Shown: positions 37,805 through 52,020, counted from the stretch's first letter. The stretch: DNA of 64,000 bases from Strix aluco (GCF_031877795.1 NC_133934.1:102984610-103048609); one strand, 5' to 3'. The notes: generated by a model from the letters alone, not told the origin. Made by a program: numbers and translations.

Positions 37805-38847
37805 ATTTGCTGTCCCTGACTCCCGCAGGATCTACCCCCAGCGCGTAACACCAAGCACAGGTCTCGTCCTCTGAAGTTAGTCCCCGACAGCCCTGTCGAG
37901 AGCCAAGCAATATTTTTACATCAGATATATTCATACGTGGTGAGATACAGATTGTCAAAGGACTTTATTTGATTTAGGTACACGCTTCATATTAAAGTGT
38001 GGTTATAATTAATAACATACAATTCTGAATCTTATTAATCCCTTAATGCTTATCTGAGCAATCAATCGGGCATGGTAAACTATAAGAGCAGCTATAATAA
38101 TCAGCAAGAGATGCAAGATTAATTCAACAGCAAAATGTCAATGTTACAAAATTTGGATGCATTAGGAAACATTATTGCTACATTGTTGCACTGCTCACAC
38201 ATTTTTGTCATGTAAAAGCCATGGTGTACAAAAATCCTTGGATTTTTCTTGGATTTTTCCCTCTCTTTCTTATTTACGTGTACATGTATGCACAGGGTCC
38301 TGTGCCAGAATCAAGTATTTGTAGACCCTGAACATCCAGCCTTTTTATCAAGTCTAATGCTGCCACTTTGACAAGTCGAGGGCTGAGAGGGATATCATCT
38401 GGCTGTAGCTGAAGCTGGTCATTACAGCTCTATTTCTCTCCTTTGGACAGTTTGAAGTTATGAGTTAGGCAGATCTGCATCAGAAAAAGCCGCCTTAAAA
38501 GATGTGTCTTAGAAAGCCGAGTCCACAGCCCCACTTGCAGAGTGATGTTCACAGAATTGTAAATACTTCTACTCCAGAAACATCGATAAGTCGTGTCTTC
38601 CTCAGGAGGGCATCCACTGCCCTTTGTCGGCAAATCAGGTTTTCTGGTGGACAGTGTGCTCGTTCCCTTGACGCATGGTGTGTTTTTCACACCTAGCATT
38701 TGCAGTAGCAGTCAGACACATTACTTTTCCATGTGAAGATAAAACACCAGGAAAAACAAGCCCTAAGAGTAGTGATTTATATTTCTTTTTATTTACTGGT
38801 ACTATTTTGCTTCATCTGTTTGCCTCTGACTTTTGTGGGAAGAGTGA

Positions 38848-39003
38848 TGATGATGAAGGTGTGTGATAGAGATTGCTATTGCGTAGTTAGAAACTCTCTC
38901 CCCATGCATCCAGGTTGCACCCAGCAATAGTCTCCATATCATTATGCTGGAACGAGTTTGTAACCTAGACAATCACAGCCTCTATCACACACCTTCATCA
39001 TCA
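38848..39003. repeat. Long foldback (24-bp perfect outer stem) upstream of EGLN3
   Basis: Positions 38,848-38,871 (starting TGATGATGAAGG, ending GATAGAG) are the exact reverse complement of 38,980-39,003. Pairing continues imperfectly inward for about 30 bp on each side, to about 38,902 and 38,949, including the shared blocks ATTG, TAG and AAACTC. The loop is about 46 nt. The arms are unique sequence rather than a simple repeat. It may be a MITE-like foldback, an inverted duplication or a hairpin RNA source; none is recognised. Confidence 0.8.
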
Positions 39004-42000
39004 CCTGCCTAGCCCACAGGCACTCTGCAAAAGCCCTCTCATTGCCCTTAGGGGTACCAAAGCTGAGTGGAGAGGTGCTGGGCTGCAGTTGTAGTAACTC
39101 CCAAGCCACGAACTTGCCAATAAAGAGGCAAAACAGTCCTCAGTCTCTGTGTATGCTGTCCTGCACAAGGACCACCCAGAGGCATAGAAGAGCTGGAGCA
39201 GGACCAGACATTGAACCTTCCCAAGCACTTCTTGTGACAACTTCACAGCTCCCCAAAGCTATCACATAGCACATACAGTATGAGTGTTGCACAAGTCACA
39301 AATAAAGGCATGAAGGTGTGAAATAATGCAATTCACAATGTCACCTGCACCTTTGGACACGCACAATGTTTGTTTACAGTGCTGTGTATCACAGGCATGA
39401 AAGGCGTCACCACATTTTAATTAAAAATCCCGCATCATTCAATTATATATGAGCTATCCCTCTGCTGTGTAAAGCTCTGTTTACCCTCACCCTGTAGAAA
39501 CTTTTCCCTTCTAAAATTAATTCTATATTTTCTTGTTTTCCAGTCTAGAATCTCATTTTCAAAACTTTTGAGTCCTGCGTGTCTGTTGCTTACACCTGCC
39601 TCCATGGTACATATTAACACAGTTGAATAGACTAAAACAGGACATTATCATGCTGGCAGAACGATTTTAAGGAGATTTGGTTTGGAGGATGAGAACAATT
39701 GGTGTCAGTAAAACCTGGACACCTTGTTACACACTAATGCATTTTTTTTTGGCAGCAGAGTTTACGGATGAACTGCTTCACACTTTTTTAGGGCACAGAG
39801 TTTTAAACATTTTGAGTCTTGTTTTCAGATTTTTCCTCTCAGAAAGCCAGACCACTTCAGTGCCAAGAGCTGAACTGCAAAGGCCCCAGAGAGAGAAAGG
39901 GAAGACGGGAAGAGTATTCCTTTTATCAGTGAGAAACTGAAAAATAGTATTTTTAATACCTCACAATGTGATTTGTAGAGCTAATGTCTCACGACCTAGT
40001 AAGACAATAATTGAAGCCCTGCCTAGAGAAGGAAGTTTTCTGGCAATGTTGGTATGGTTGTACAACCCCTCTCGCCAAGGGGCAGGCAGTGTTTGTACGG
40101 GGATGACACACCAGTGCTAGCACACCTCGCCACGACTGCTTGAGAGGTCACTAACCCCACCTGCCCTTCCCACCCCTCTGCTGCAGGTTTTGACCTCTCC
40201 TTCTCTCCTCCTCCCTGCTCTCAAAGGGAACATGTGCTTTTGCCTCAGCAACTTCAAAAGTGCAAAGTCCAGAGCCGTAAACCCACTGTCATGGGGGGCT
40301 CAGTTTTACACAGAGGCAGCTGAGGCATCGGCACCTGCGTCGCTCCTCTGCCTGCTGTGCAGGTAGCAACTCCTGGCAGAGCAGCCATATTTTGGTGTGG
40401 TGTCTCCTCCGACTACAACAGCAAGACTTGCTGGAGTTTCTTTGTCAGCACGCTTAATATTATGTCATACTGAAAGCAGGTGTGAGGGCAAAGGTACGTG
40501 TCACGGCTTGTGCTGAGCTAGCAACTCATTCAGCACCTTTTCCCCCACACCCCCTTTTTGCACTTGCTTTGGCACACTTTGGACTCCTCCACGGCTGATC
40601 CCATTTGCTAAGCTGGCAGAAAAGCAATCCTGAGCCAAACAATAAAGAGTCATTGTCTGCCAGGTCGGGGAGTTGAATTTTCTCAAGTCAAGTCCTATGA
40701 GATCTGCTGGAAGGACAGGAACCATCGGGACTGACCTCTTTGGGCAGGGGTGAATGATTTGATAGCTGAGCCCTCACTGGTATCTTTCCTTTGCTGCCAC
40801 AGTCATCTGGCCTGCACGAGAGTTCAGAGTTAGTTAATGTGCAATAAAACTTCACAGTAGGCTTTGACTCAGCTTAACATCTGCTAAAGATTGCCTTGTT
40901 TGTAGTAGGCTGTGAACACCCGTTAACTGATGCACCAGTAATTATCTTCCAAATCCTAGTCTTGGGAGAAACCAATGCTATAAATGTTGTTAGCGCTAAG
41001 GGAGCATCAGCAACAATTGAGTGTTTTCTCAAAGTTTTTCTAAAGCTTGCTAGGTGTAAAAATGGCCCTTTGGGAAGTGAGATTCCCAGCTTCCTGACGG
41101 CATTGTGCCCCTATCTTGTTCCAGCAGTCCCTGAGATATGCCGAACCTTAAACTTCCAGCTTTTACTGGCCCGTCATGAATCTCTTCTGGAGGAATGGAT
41201 GCTTGTGGCATGCTGTCAGCTGTTTGCAGAGCCATGGGGTGTTCAAAACTGTCCTGCAGGAGTTAGCAACTGAGAAGAATGCAAGTGGAGCAGTCAAAGT
41301 TGCATAGTAAATGCAATCAACTATCATACTATCAAGAATTTAGAAGTAAGTACGGCTATGAGGAAAAAAAGGCAACTATTGAGACTTTCATTATGTAAAC
41401 GAAGAAGTTCAATGCAGTAAGTAAATAGCGCAAACAAGGGAAGGCAAGAAACTTTGCTGGTATAACATTTTTGTAAAACAAAGATTCAATGATTTTTAAA
41501 TTGTTAACATATTTTTAGGAATCTGACTGTATAGACTTCCATATATGTATTTCCATATTTTAGAGAGGTTTTTCTTACCTTTTTGATCTGGAGTGATAAG
41601 TTAAGAACTACATCTAGGGCAAGTACTTACATTTGAAATTAAATAGAAAATTACCATAAATAACATTATGATTATCTTAAACCTGATTTCCTTTTTAAAT
41701 AGATATTCCTCTCTAGAAAACTTTTCCTTTGCTACCAAGTGTATCTCATTGTTTCTGGGATTAAACAGTAAATTGTGATGACAGAGAAATGTCTGCCCCA
41801 AATGGTGTATTGTAATAAAGTAGAGAATCTGTCCAGGAAAGCAATAATCCACTGATCAGAAGACTGGAGCCATAGCTGAGTTAGCTGCATTGCCAAGGAT
41901 TTCAAGCCAGAGAGCCCTCAGAAACATGAATTTTGACAGATCAGAAATCAAAGTTCTCAACATTAAAGAGATTTCTACTGAAAGGACCAGGTTTTGAAAT

Positions 42001-42191
42001 CTTTCTATGTCTTTTCTTTCTCAAAGACATTAATTGGTCATTTAATATCAATATAGGTGAAGAAGAAAGCCAGAAAGAAAGTATTTAAAATATCTTCCCT
42101 GCCGGTTTGCAGTTATTGAGTTTTCACATTTCTAGTTCTCCCACAGCTTCCAAGGGAAACAAGAAGTAAGTATATAATCCCCTTTCTCAGG

Positions 42192-42211
42192 AAAAAAAAA
42201 AAAAAAAAAAA
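42192..42211 (+). repeat. A20 homopolymer run
   Basis: Twenty consecutive A, with no recognisable retro-copy before it. Confidence 0.9.
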
Positions 42212-45200
42212 GAGTATCTTTGAGGATGAACAGTTCTAGGGATCAGACTTTCCACTTTTCCAGTTCTATTAGTCAATGAACAAGCAGTAGTTTATTGTCT
42301 AGATTTTGTAATTAAAGTCTCCACTGTGCAATTGTCAGTACATGCAAACTTAATTTCTGGGAAATCTCTAGCTGGCAATGAGTTACTGTCCTGCTGAAAT
42401 GCCAGTAAGATGGTAGAGCTGTCTGGGTTGGTTTGTTGGGCTTTTTCTTTGTTGGTTTGGGTTTTTTTTAAGTTGCTGAAACAGAGAACAGCAAAAGACC
42501 TTATCAGGGAAGAAAATCAGAATTCTGGTTCTTCTTACATCTTTCTGATCAATATGGCTACAAAAACATTGTCTTCAATATGGGTGAGTGGTGATACTGC
42601 TTTATCTCATCTTCTTGCCTTTTTATTTAGGAAGTCCCTATCTACTACTGGAAACTTTTTGAGGGACTCAGTGAGTATACATTTTAACTCTCGTGACTTA
42701 TCACTCAAGAATTATGGTCCTCCATTTTGTCTTTAGAATACGGTATGATCCAAGTTAAACAAACAAACAGAACACAAGATTTTTTTAAACTGCCTGAGTG
42801 AGAAGTCAAAATGCCTTCCTCCAGATTACTTAAGATAATTACAGCAATGTATTTCTGCCCTTTCTTTTCTGTCCTAGAAGTACTGGTGCATTTATATACC
42901 TATAACAGTACTTTATAGTAATATGTAGACATTTTTTGCATCAGAAGGAGAATAAATCCTATAAAATATAAGGTACATTCATATTGCTGTAATTATATCC
43001 ACACCAGTAGTTATACCAATACAATTATTTTGTCAAAAGAAATTCCAACAAATAGGCAGGCCATAAATAATGTGGTAACTCTGCCTACCTAAATGCTTAT
43101 CTGTATCATAAAGATTTTTTCAGTTATATTAATGAAAATATGGCATATACTTTGCAAATATTTTTTTAAAATTAAAAATAGAGTTAACATTTATGCATAA
43201 AGATCACAAAATATTTTGGATTTGGATTTGGTTGATACAAAATGAATACAAATGTAAGTTTTTCTATATTCTGAGTCTGATGATTAGGAACAGATGTTCA
43301 CGGACTTGGACATCTTATTGTATATATAATCAGTGGAACTGTCCTCCTAATCATAGCACGCAGAATTGATTGCTTACCATATCTAATTAAAGTAACTTTT
43401 CCTCCTAATGCAGAACCATGAAAGTACTGTTCCTTATATTCTCTTCTGAATGGTTTTTTAATAAAACTTATTACAAAGATTTGTTTTCCTCTCTTAAATT
43501 AATGTTTCTGATAAAATTAATCTCCTTTGTAGGATGTTTGTCAGATGTTATTCTGAACAAGCACTGCCTGAGTATTACTTTGGCTGCATAAAATGTAAAA
43601 TACATACATGTTCATATCAGGTCATAAAATTAATAATTTACACACATAAATAGTTGTAGTGCCAGCCTTAAAACAAAACTGCAGTCAGTTTGTCAGGTTC
43701 ACAGTTCCAAACACCCTCATGGCAGGACATACACTTTGATCAATTTAAAACATGACTTGCTTTTTTTTGTAAATAAACTTTAATTGATATCTTGACACTC
43801 ATGCACTTCTGAGGATCTTGTTGGTGGCTACCTCTTGTTCACACATTTGATTTTCTGATAAGCAATTTTTGTCTTCTTTCAATTTTTTTCTGCCTCAAGA
43901 GAAAGCTATCCAACCACATAATAGCAACAAAAGCGATGTCATCATAAGTTAAAAGTTAACAGCAGAATTCATAGTGGCTATCAATCATACTTGCACAGCT
44001 TTCAGCTCATGTTGGGCAAATGCTACACTATTCCTCTTAAGCCTCAGAGTCCTTGTCCTGGTGTTTGAATAGTTTGAATGGCTTTATCATCTCTGGCAAG
44101 GGGCTCCCACTCTCTGCTGGCCAAATGACATCACCTTTCACAAACCACATGCGGCTCAGCAAAAAATCACTACTTGTAATTAAAACCTGCCTTTTCACAC
44201 TAGCCAGTAGTATGTTCCCAGCAAGCCTTTCAGAAGGTAATGAAGAAAAGAAAATTGGAGACCATGTAGTGTGTAGAAAAATCAGATTCTTAAAGGAATT
44301 TTAAGTATTGTGGAAAAAAGATACTGCTGGTATCTTTTCTCATAAGTGTTGAAATTAATTTTTTATTGTGGTTTAAAATGTCCTGTGGGAAAACTGAAAA
44401 GGAATTTGTGTGTTGCAAGCACAATATGGTGAATTAACTGATAGATAAGGGAGTTTAATGGAGAAAGACTGTCTTGCATAATTAGTCATAAAAGCAAAAG
44501 GAGTGAAAAATATAACCGAAGGAGGTCACCATTTATTTAAAATGCTGATTTTTAAAATTATTATTTAGTTCATATACATTTAAAGCATTCATTTGGTAGA
44601 CAAGCCAATGTTCTTACAACTCATCTTGTGGCCAAAGCAAGGTTTCAATTACTCCTAATTCATTGTCACAATGGATTAATTGACCTTAATTCACGTTTTT
44701 CATCATCTGTCCATAGAGACTGATGTTAATTCTTTCTTTTACTGTCTGACTATAAAATGTTAGCATGTCAGGATGCTGGTATGTCCAAATAAAACCTCTA
44801 GACATGGTGACCATGTTTTTGAAGAGGGATGTTTTTGTCCCACAACATAATATTTTTCCATGAGGGATCTTTTGAGCTGCCTTTCCTGCACAGAAATTTC
44901 AGTAATTAGGCTCAATTCAAAATGTTATTCTTACTTAATAAATAGATCAATCTCACTTTGCAGTTCCTTCATTGCCTTTCTGGGGATTTACAAGTTGGAG
45001 GGTAAGTAGCTATTTACTGCCAAAAACCCAGCAGAGGTTCAATAGCAACCTCAAGGGAGGTCAAGCCTTACAAAGCAACACCACTTCTGGGAATGTGGGT
45101 GCCCAAAGCAGATGGGAGCAGCTAATATCTTCAGTGAAGACTTACTCTGACTTAAAATAATTTGAGCAGATACCAGGTAACTGCCATATCCAGAGATTGG

Positions 45201-48200
45201 AGCAGCTAGGCACGTGTTCAAGGCTTTATGACTATGGTAAGTGAGCCTCTACATGATTCATTCTTTAGCAATTTCCAGCGAAAAATGTCTAGTTTTTTTG
45301 GTGTATGGAAGGAAGAGAAAAACACCCTGAGAATACCCATGACTAAGCTTGTCTCCCCATTGTGTGGTGGTGAATGGAAACTTCATCTGGGCTCTTACTT
45401 GCACTGCTGTGCTCTGAATGGTCTGACCTGAATAAGAAAAAAAAACCAGCCTTAAAACTGTTCCTTTTCCCTAAGGAAGAAGAACTTGTTTATGTTTTGC
45501 AAACAAAGATTTTAGCGAATAACCGCACCCTCACTTAACTAGGAATTATTACATGATTATGTCTTCTGGCTTGGGGGTGAGGAATCACCTGGAGAGATCT
45601 GTGCCACATTGCATTGTAATTTGAGAGGTTGATTACACTGGGTTTTTTTAGGCTTGCTCTAGGTATGAGTCTATCCTGGGGGCCCAGGAGTCTATCCTTA
45701 AGGCCACGTTATATCTCAGGAGCTACTCTGCCTTTTAAATGTAAGACCAAACTGCCTGATGAAAAGCCCATTGAAATCTTGCATGTGACCTCAGTAAAGT
45801 CTCAGGAAAAGCATGCGTATTTCTTCTGTCAGAGTTATTGCTTTTCTAGAGGACAGATTCTCAACAGATTATATTGATCATAGAGTGGATTGATTCGTGT
45901 TCATTTTTTCTTGGCGTTTCTGTTAAAAACTCCTATGCCTTTTCCATGAAACACAGAAAAGACAAATAGACATTTTAAAGATCATCTTATAAGTAAGCTG
46001 TTGTTTCAGCACAAGCTGAGAGTATGTGTATTATTAAATATGTGACCAGGAGTAGTTACAGCATCAATGATAAGAATAGGCTGATTTTACAGAGAAAAGT
46101 GGATCATTCCATTAATCTGTCTCATATCAACAATACACATTTTAGTGCAGATGAAAGTAAATTTATGCACTAAGGAAAGAACATAGATAAGGGGGTCTCT
46201 GTGTGCATGTATATTTAGATGTCTAATGGCTAAACTATATATTATTTTGTGATTTGGGATCCGCAGTGATTTTCAAAAGGCCTTAAAGGTCAGAGAAAAT
46301 AAGTTTGCTTAGCAGTGTCACAGCTGAGAAAGTGATACAATCACAACAGAACTGTTGGTCTAAGCACAGGAATTACACCATAAGAATTTACTTTGCTCTA
46401 GTAGAGACATGTGTGCACCATGCCCATATCTACCTGACAGTGACACATCCTGATGATAATTTGGCATACTTCTTTCTAGCAGTGCAAACCCTTCCCAATG
46501 GGCCATGTCAGAGCAGTGGAAATGGTGACTTACGCTGATGCAGGTCTTCTCACATTCAACAGCCAAGTGTCTGGTAAACTTTTTGAATGTTGCTGTCCAT
46601 AATTCAAAGTCCCAATTATATTAAAAGGCTTTTTATATTACGAGCTGCCTCACTGCTACTTCTATTCCCTGTCAATGAACATGAACTACATGGTCAGTAA
46701 GGTGCAGAGAGGAAGCCATGGATTGTCTTGGGTGGAGAGGCAAAGAACAAGTACAATGAATTGTCTGAAAGCCCAGCATTGGTACAGGACCAACACTAAC
46801 ACAGAGACAGAACCCAAAATCTCACTCAGATGACTGAACATTTATTACTCCACAAGAAGTGAAACTCAGCTAAGCATTTGATACTCACACTAATCTCTGT
46901 CAAATTCATGAACAATAACCTTGAATACAAAGTAATTTTTACTGTACTTAAATTTTGAGTGAGCATCTTTGGCTCCTACCTTCCCAGACAATGAAAACAA
47001 GTCTGAGTGAAAATATAGGAATCCTGTCTTTCCTCCAGCTCATTCACATGCTTCTAAATCATCTTCCATTTCCTCTCTGGCAATTTTTTTTTCTGATTCT
47101 TCACTGTCTAAAAGAAAATAAATAAAAAAACCCCAAACCAAAACAGTTTCCTGAAAATGGATCATAAGTTTCCCCAAACTTACTAAAATCCTCTTTTAAA
47201 ACAGTTCAGTAATTTCCAGCAAGTGGCCTCCTCTATCCTCACATAACCCCAAAAGGCACCTTTATTATTGCCAGAAACATAGGCTGAATACAAGAGCAAA
47301 AGACAGTGCTTGAGGATGGCAGCATTTTCATTTCAGTGATATAGTACATGATAATTTGTTGATCTTTAAGGTATGTGATTCAATCCATTAATGAAACATA
47401 CTTAAAACATATGAAGTGTATTATCCAGTATTTGTATGACAAAACTAATTTACTGTAATGCCATCATATAGAAAAGCAGAGGAGTAAATTATATGATAGG
47501 TGCACACAAAACACACTTACTGATTATGTTACATGCATGAATGTGTGATATGAAACATGATACACATATATAAGCAAGTAAGGGAAAAGACATCTAAGAG
47601 AACTTACAGAAATTAAATTACATTCTTTCCCAGCTAATATATGTGGGTTTGAAAAAGAATAGGATTGTTTTGGTTTGGTTTGGTTTTGCTGCTACAGTCA
47701 CCGCTACGTAAACTTGCCTTGTGTGTGTATCAGAAACCCACCTTTTTTGTTCAGACCCAGACCTGAGTAGTGGATTGTGCCATACAGATTTCAGATTATG
47801 CCCTGCCTATCTTGCCATGTGACAGAAGAAGAATGTGTAATGGCAGTATTTATTTAGGGGGCCGGAAGCAGAGGCAACATCTACGCTGTAATGTTACGGT
47901 GCTCTAAGGAGCCTGCCACAGCCACTGAGGGTCTGCTCCAATCTCCCAGTGCAAACACACAGTGATGAGCCACCACTGGAGAGGCGAAGGAGCGGAGGGA
48001 GCCAGAGAGGTTGCTTGGCAGAAGCCTATAAAATCTCACTGGAGGTAGCCACACTTAGTCCCATGGCTTATAGCCATAGAAACCTGCTAGCATTCACATA
48101 TTTAAAGGCAGTAATTTACAGGATGTTTAACACTTTGCCAGCACATCACAGAGGAAGAAAGTGAATGTGGCAAGAAAGGAAAACACTCCTCATATTATTT

Positions 48201-51200
48201 CACCAGCCTTCTCAGAAGGCTGTAAAAGACATTGGCTGCTTATTTTCCCAGCTTGTCTCCTGCCACTTAAGGATTCCTCTTGAAAGATATTCCCTCAAGG
48301 ATTCTGTCTGGAATAGTTTAACATCCTTCATTAAATACTTCCTCTGCTTACCCTTCCCTATCCCTTTACTTCAGTATTCCCAGGAGAAGTTTTACAAGAT
48401 GCTGATTTTGCACAGGAGGGAAAAAAAAGTACTCAGCACCCAAGGCCTTAAATGGAGTGTTTGCTTCAAGACTCTAATTAAGGTTTAAATATATGGTTTT
48501 AAGTCGGGAAATAAAAGGACTAGGAACAATTATCTGTTCTTTGTTTTTTTAGTTCACCTGTGACTTCAAGGAGCAAATTTCTGCAATACCTTTCTACAGC
48601 TCTGTAAAATTTCTGGTGAATGTTTGAACCATAGGGATAAAAAAGAGTGGCGAGCGTGTATTTTGTGACCTTATGTCCAGAGGTCAACAAAATATCAACA
48701 GAAGCAAGAAATCCTACAGTGTTAACTGTGGCAAGTTAGGATGGTATACCTGGGAAAGCATCCCTCCAGAAGTGTCTTATTATTAGGGATTTTTCTGAAG
48801 CATCTACAGCTGCTACAGGGAGGATCGTAAGTAAGTGGGCTTCTGCTCCAATCTAGTATGGCCATCCTTCTGGGAATGGCAAAGAAGTACTGAAAGACAT
48901 GCAGCTGGATGCAATCCAGACAATGAAACACAAGACAGAACTACTGGAAACAACAGTAGGGAATACACAGGAAATATAACCCCAGAGCTACAGAGCTGAA
49001 GGCATGCAAGCCATTGCCACCAGCCCATACATACATCACACTCCATCAGGTCACCTCTTTCTCCTATGGAGCTCTCAATTGACTTCATCATCCCACAACA
49101 ATACCTTGTTAGTAAAGTTCAAGTGTTGTGTAAATCAACGTGCTTTTATTGTAAGTGATAACCATAACAATAGACAAGAGATGAACAATAGAGACAGTAG
49201 AGACAAGCACCAGGGTGCGGCCTTACAATCACTCTGACAAGGAAATACTATATCACAATCACCTACTCTCAAAATAAGTTAGTACTACATTCCCCATCCC
49301 CACATGCTAAAAATGAACTTCACAAATTTTATGTACCAAAAACCAAGTAGGAGAGGTAGTCTAGTGTAGTTTTCTTGCTGAGCTTAAGCCATATTATGAG
49401 ACAGTTCCACTTGCCTGCCAGCTTTCCACAGACCTACTCCACACCCTCTGTGACTACCTGTCACTAGCTGCCTCCCTTAGCAGGAAGAGAGCCCTGCATT
49501 TCATCAGCCTGGAAAAGACAAGACAGGCAGGGACAGCTAGTATCTTGATTAGTATCATGAATATCAACTAGGTGATTGGGGAAGGGAAAAATCCTTACTA
49601 ACAGCTTTGCCAGATGTTTCCTGAATTGCCTAATACTCTTCTCCAGCCCCCAGCTGACGGCACCCACACATTCCCAGTGACCTGGGAACATGGGAGTTAT
49701 TAGCTCCCAGTTATCTCCCTAGCAGGTGGCTGAATATGACAAAAAATAGCACCCACGATCAATTAGGAACTTGGAATGAGTGCATAGGGGGACTAATAGT
49801 CTCCCTGTATGTTTTCTCACTGAAAATCCACAGCTCCAAGAACATGACATGCCCTGAGGTTATAGTTTCATTGCTGGCCAATATAACAACCAGATTCACC
49901 AAACTGTACGTCTGTCCTGGAAACACAGCACTCACAAGCAGTTACACTTAACTCCTCTCACACACATTCTCCACTCTTGGGCATAGGCACTTCCAGCATC
50001 CTTCCCATTGCAGTGGGGTATATCCTGACTGAACAATGGGAAAGGCCTTAATTCCTCAGTCCTCGTCCATGCAGGTGATGATAGGCTCAGTAATAAGACA
50101 GCCAAATAAATTAATAGATTAAACAAAGCAAAAGTCAGTGTTTGAACCTCAGCTCCCACTACTACGATGAGAGCTGATACGTTGCCAGGGCCCCAAGAGC
50201 ATCCCTGCTCCTGGAAGTCTGGCTGCGGGGTTCAGAGTCCCTTTGGTGGCTGTGGGAAGAGGCTGCCAGGCAGTGCCGCTGGGAGCCTCGGCAAGGGCTG
50301 ACCCGCCTTCCCATGGGAACTGCTTTGAGCCAAGCCTCTACCATCTGCCTCCCACCTGAGCTTGACCATCCCAGGGCTGTCTGAATGTGGTTCCCCTCAC
50401 TAGGCCTGATCCCAGACCCCATCTGCAGGCTGACATCTCAGCCTGGCCATATCCCTGTCCCCAGTGCTCCCCAGCCTGTCCTGGTCCCCGGCTAGAGGTG
50501 GTGGGATTGTCCTGTCTGGGACACCCTGTCCTGCCTGCTCCAGGGAGCCCTGGCTGCTCGCAGCGCCCTGATGGACAGTGTGGCCACACTGCTGACATTT
50601 CTAATGAGGCACAGCTGTGGTGAGTAAGATTGAGGACATTGATTATTCATGTACGGTGCACTTCCACACTGCCACACAGAGAGAAGAGCTGGGATATGAC
50701 AAGGGGGCTCAGAGTCAGTCACCCAACCAATGCCACCTTGTGCTTCAGCAGTTGCATTTTTTAGCTGACTTCTGGGTAGATTCGGAAAGACAGAAGCATT
50801 AGTATCTGGCTTGTGCTAATACAGGTATATCTGATGCCACCACACACAACAGTAGACAGACCATGACTGGAATAGTACAGCCCAGTGTCCATATTTCAAA
50901 AGAAAATGTAAAAAAACCTGAGAGGTTCCTAAAGAGACTGATAGGAATGGCAGAAAACCTGCTTTACAGGGAGCCTGAGGAGACTGTGTTACTTCACATG
51001 AGAAAAGTTTTTAATTTGGTATACAAATATACAAAACAATCCAATGGCTAGAAGCCAAAGCTTCAATTTTGGATTAGCAACAAGGAGCACAGCAAAGGGA
51101 ATAATTTACCCAATGCAGAAACAAATTTTCCACCATTTGAAGTACATAAATGAGCATTAGAAACTTTCCAGCGTGCTTCTGTCTCGACCCAGGCTAGGGA

Positions 51201-51435
51201 CTAAACTATGAAGCACCACTGTGGAAGTTCAACTGTTTCTGCTACACCTGTGGACAGAGAAGATACTTCCAATGGGCTGCTCCAGATGTCAATCTACAGC
51301 TATTAAATATTTTTTTTTCCCAGGAGTTTGACAAGAAAAGGTTGTTTTATTTTTTTATAAGAGTAAATATCTTTTACCAAATCAGGGTAAAGATGTTGGA
51401 AATTACAATGCCCTTGATTCAAATTCAAGGAAGAA

Positions 51436-52020
51436 ACCAGAAGAGAAAGGCAATGGGAGGTGATCCTTCCTCTCTGCTCAGCGCTGATGAGGCCACATCT
51501 GGAGTACTGCATCCTGTTTTGAGCTCCCCAGTACAAGAGAGACATGAACATACCAGAGACATTCCAACAAAGGGCCACGAAGATGATGAAGGGACTGGAG
51601 CATCTCTCTTATGAGGAATGGCTAAGACAGCTGGGGCTGTTTAGCCTGAAGAAGATAAGGCTTGGTGAGATCTCATCAATGTGTACAAATACCTGAAAGG
51701 AGGGTGCAAAGGGGACAGAGCCTGGCTCTTTTCAGTGGTGCCCAGTGACAGGACCAGAGACAAGGGGCACAAACTGAAACACAGGAGGGTCCGTCTGAAC
51801 ATCAGGAAACACTTTTTTACTGTGAGGGTGACTGAGTGCTGGCACAGGTTGTCCAGAGAGGTTGTAAAGTCTCCCTCCTTGTATTCAAGAGGTATTCAAG
51901 AGCTGTCTGGACATGATCCTGGGCAGCCTGCTCTAGGTGGCCCTGCTTGAGCAGGGGGATGGACAAGGTGACCTTCAGAGGTCCCTGCCAACCTCAACCC
52001 TTCTGTGTCTCTGTGATTCT
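51436..52020 (+). mobile_element. CR1 LINE fragment, C-terminal pol and intact 3' end
   Basis: Plus-strand, 5'-truncated CR1. It begins in the late reverse transcriptase part ([17 protein letters not shown], corresponding to the CR1 segment around RPHLEYC) and passes through a frameshift into the frame 51,681-51,950 (YKYLKGGCKGD.., VVPSDRTRDKGHKLKHR). It continues through the CR1 3'UTR and stops at 52,020 in TCTGTGATTCT, the terminal repeat type of CR1. The 3' end is complete but the coding part is broken, so it cannot move on its own. The insertion separates two stretches of unrelated AT-rich DNA. Confidence 0.93.

Larger units (their letters stand above)
37871..51435. other. Gene-poor upstream DNA, left part
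   Basis: AT-rich sequence with only short, scattered open frames on both strands and no recognised domain. It contains the foldback at 38,848-39,003, an A20 run at 42,192-42,211, AT-rich stretches with many TAAT/ATTA sites (37,900-38,200 and 44,430-44,720), a TTTGG repeat near 47,668 and a GC-rich pocket at about 50,160-50,620. No exon, RNA gene or CR1 copy was recognised. Confidence 0.6.

Noticed and set aside
38821-39010. Foldback at 38.85-39.00 kb as a known microRNA gene
   Set aside because: The outer stem is too far from the loop for a usual precursor and I recognise no mature microRNA sequence, so no RNA gene is claimed.
40896-41273. 125-codon plus-strand frame in the upstream interval
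   Set aside because: No family recognised, no splice signals placing it in a gene, and an overlapping frame on the other strand of similar quality.
45660-45700. GAGTCTATCCT direct repeat around a CCTGGGGGCCCAGG near-palindrome
   Set aside because: Short and isolated; expected by chance at this scale.
47949-48488. Two adjacent same-frame open stretches separated by a single TGA (about 180 codons)
   Set aside because: No recognisable domain, ordinary base composition and no splice or poly(A) context; one broken frame of this size is expected by chance in a 64-kb window.
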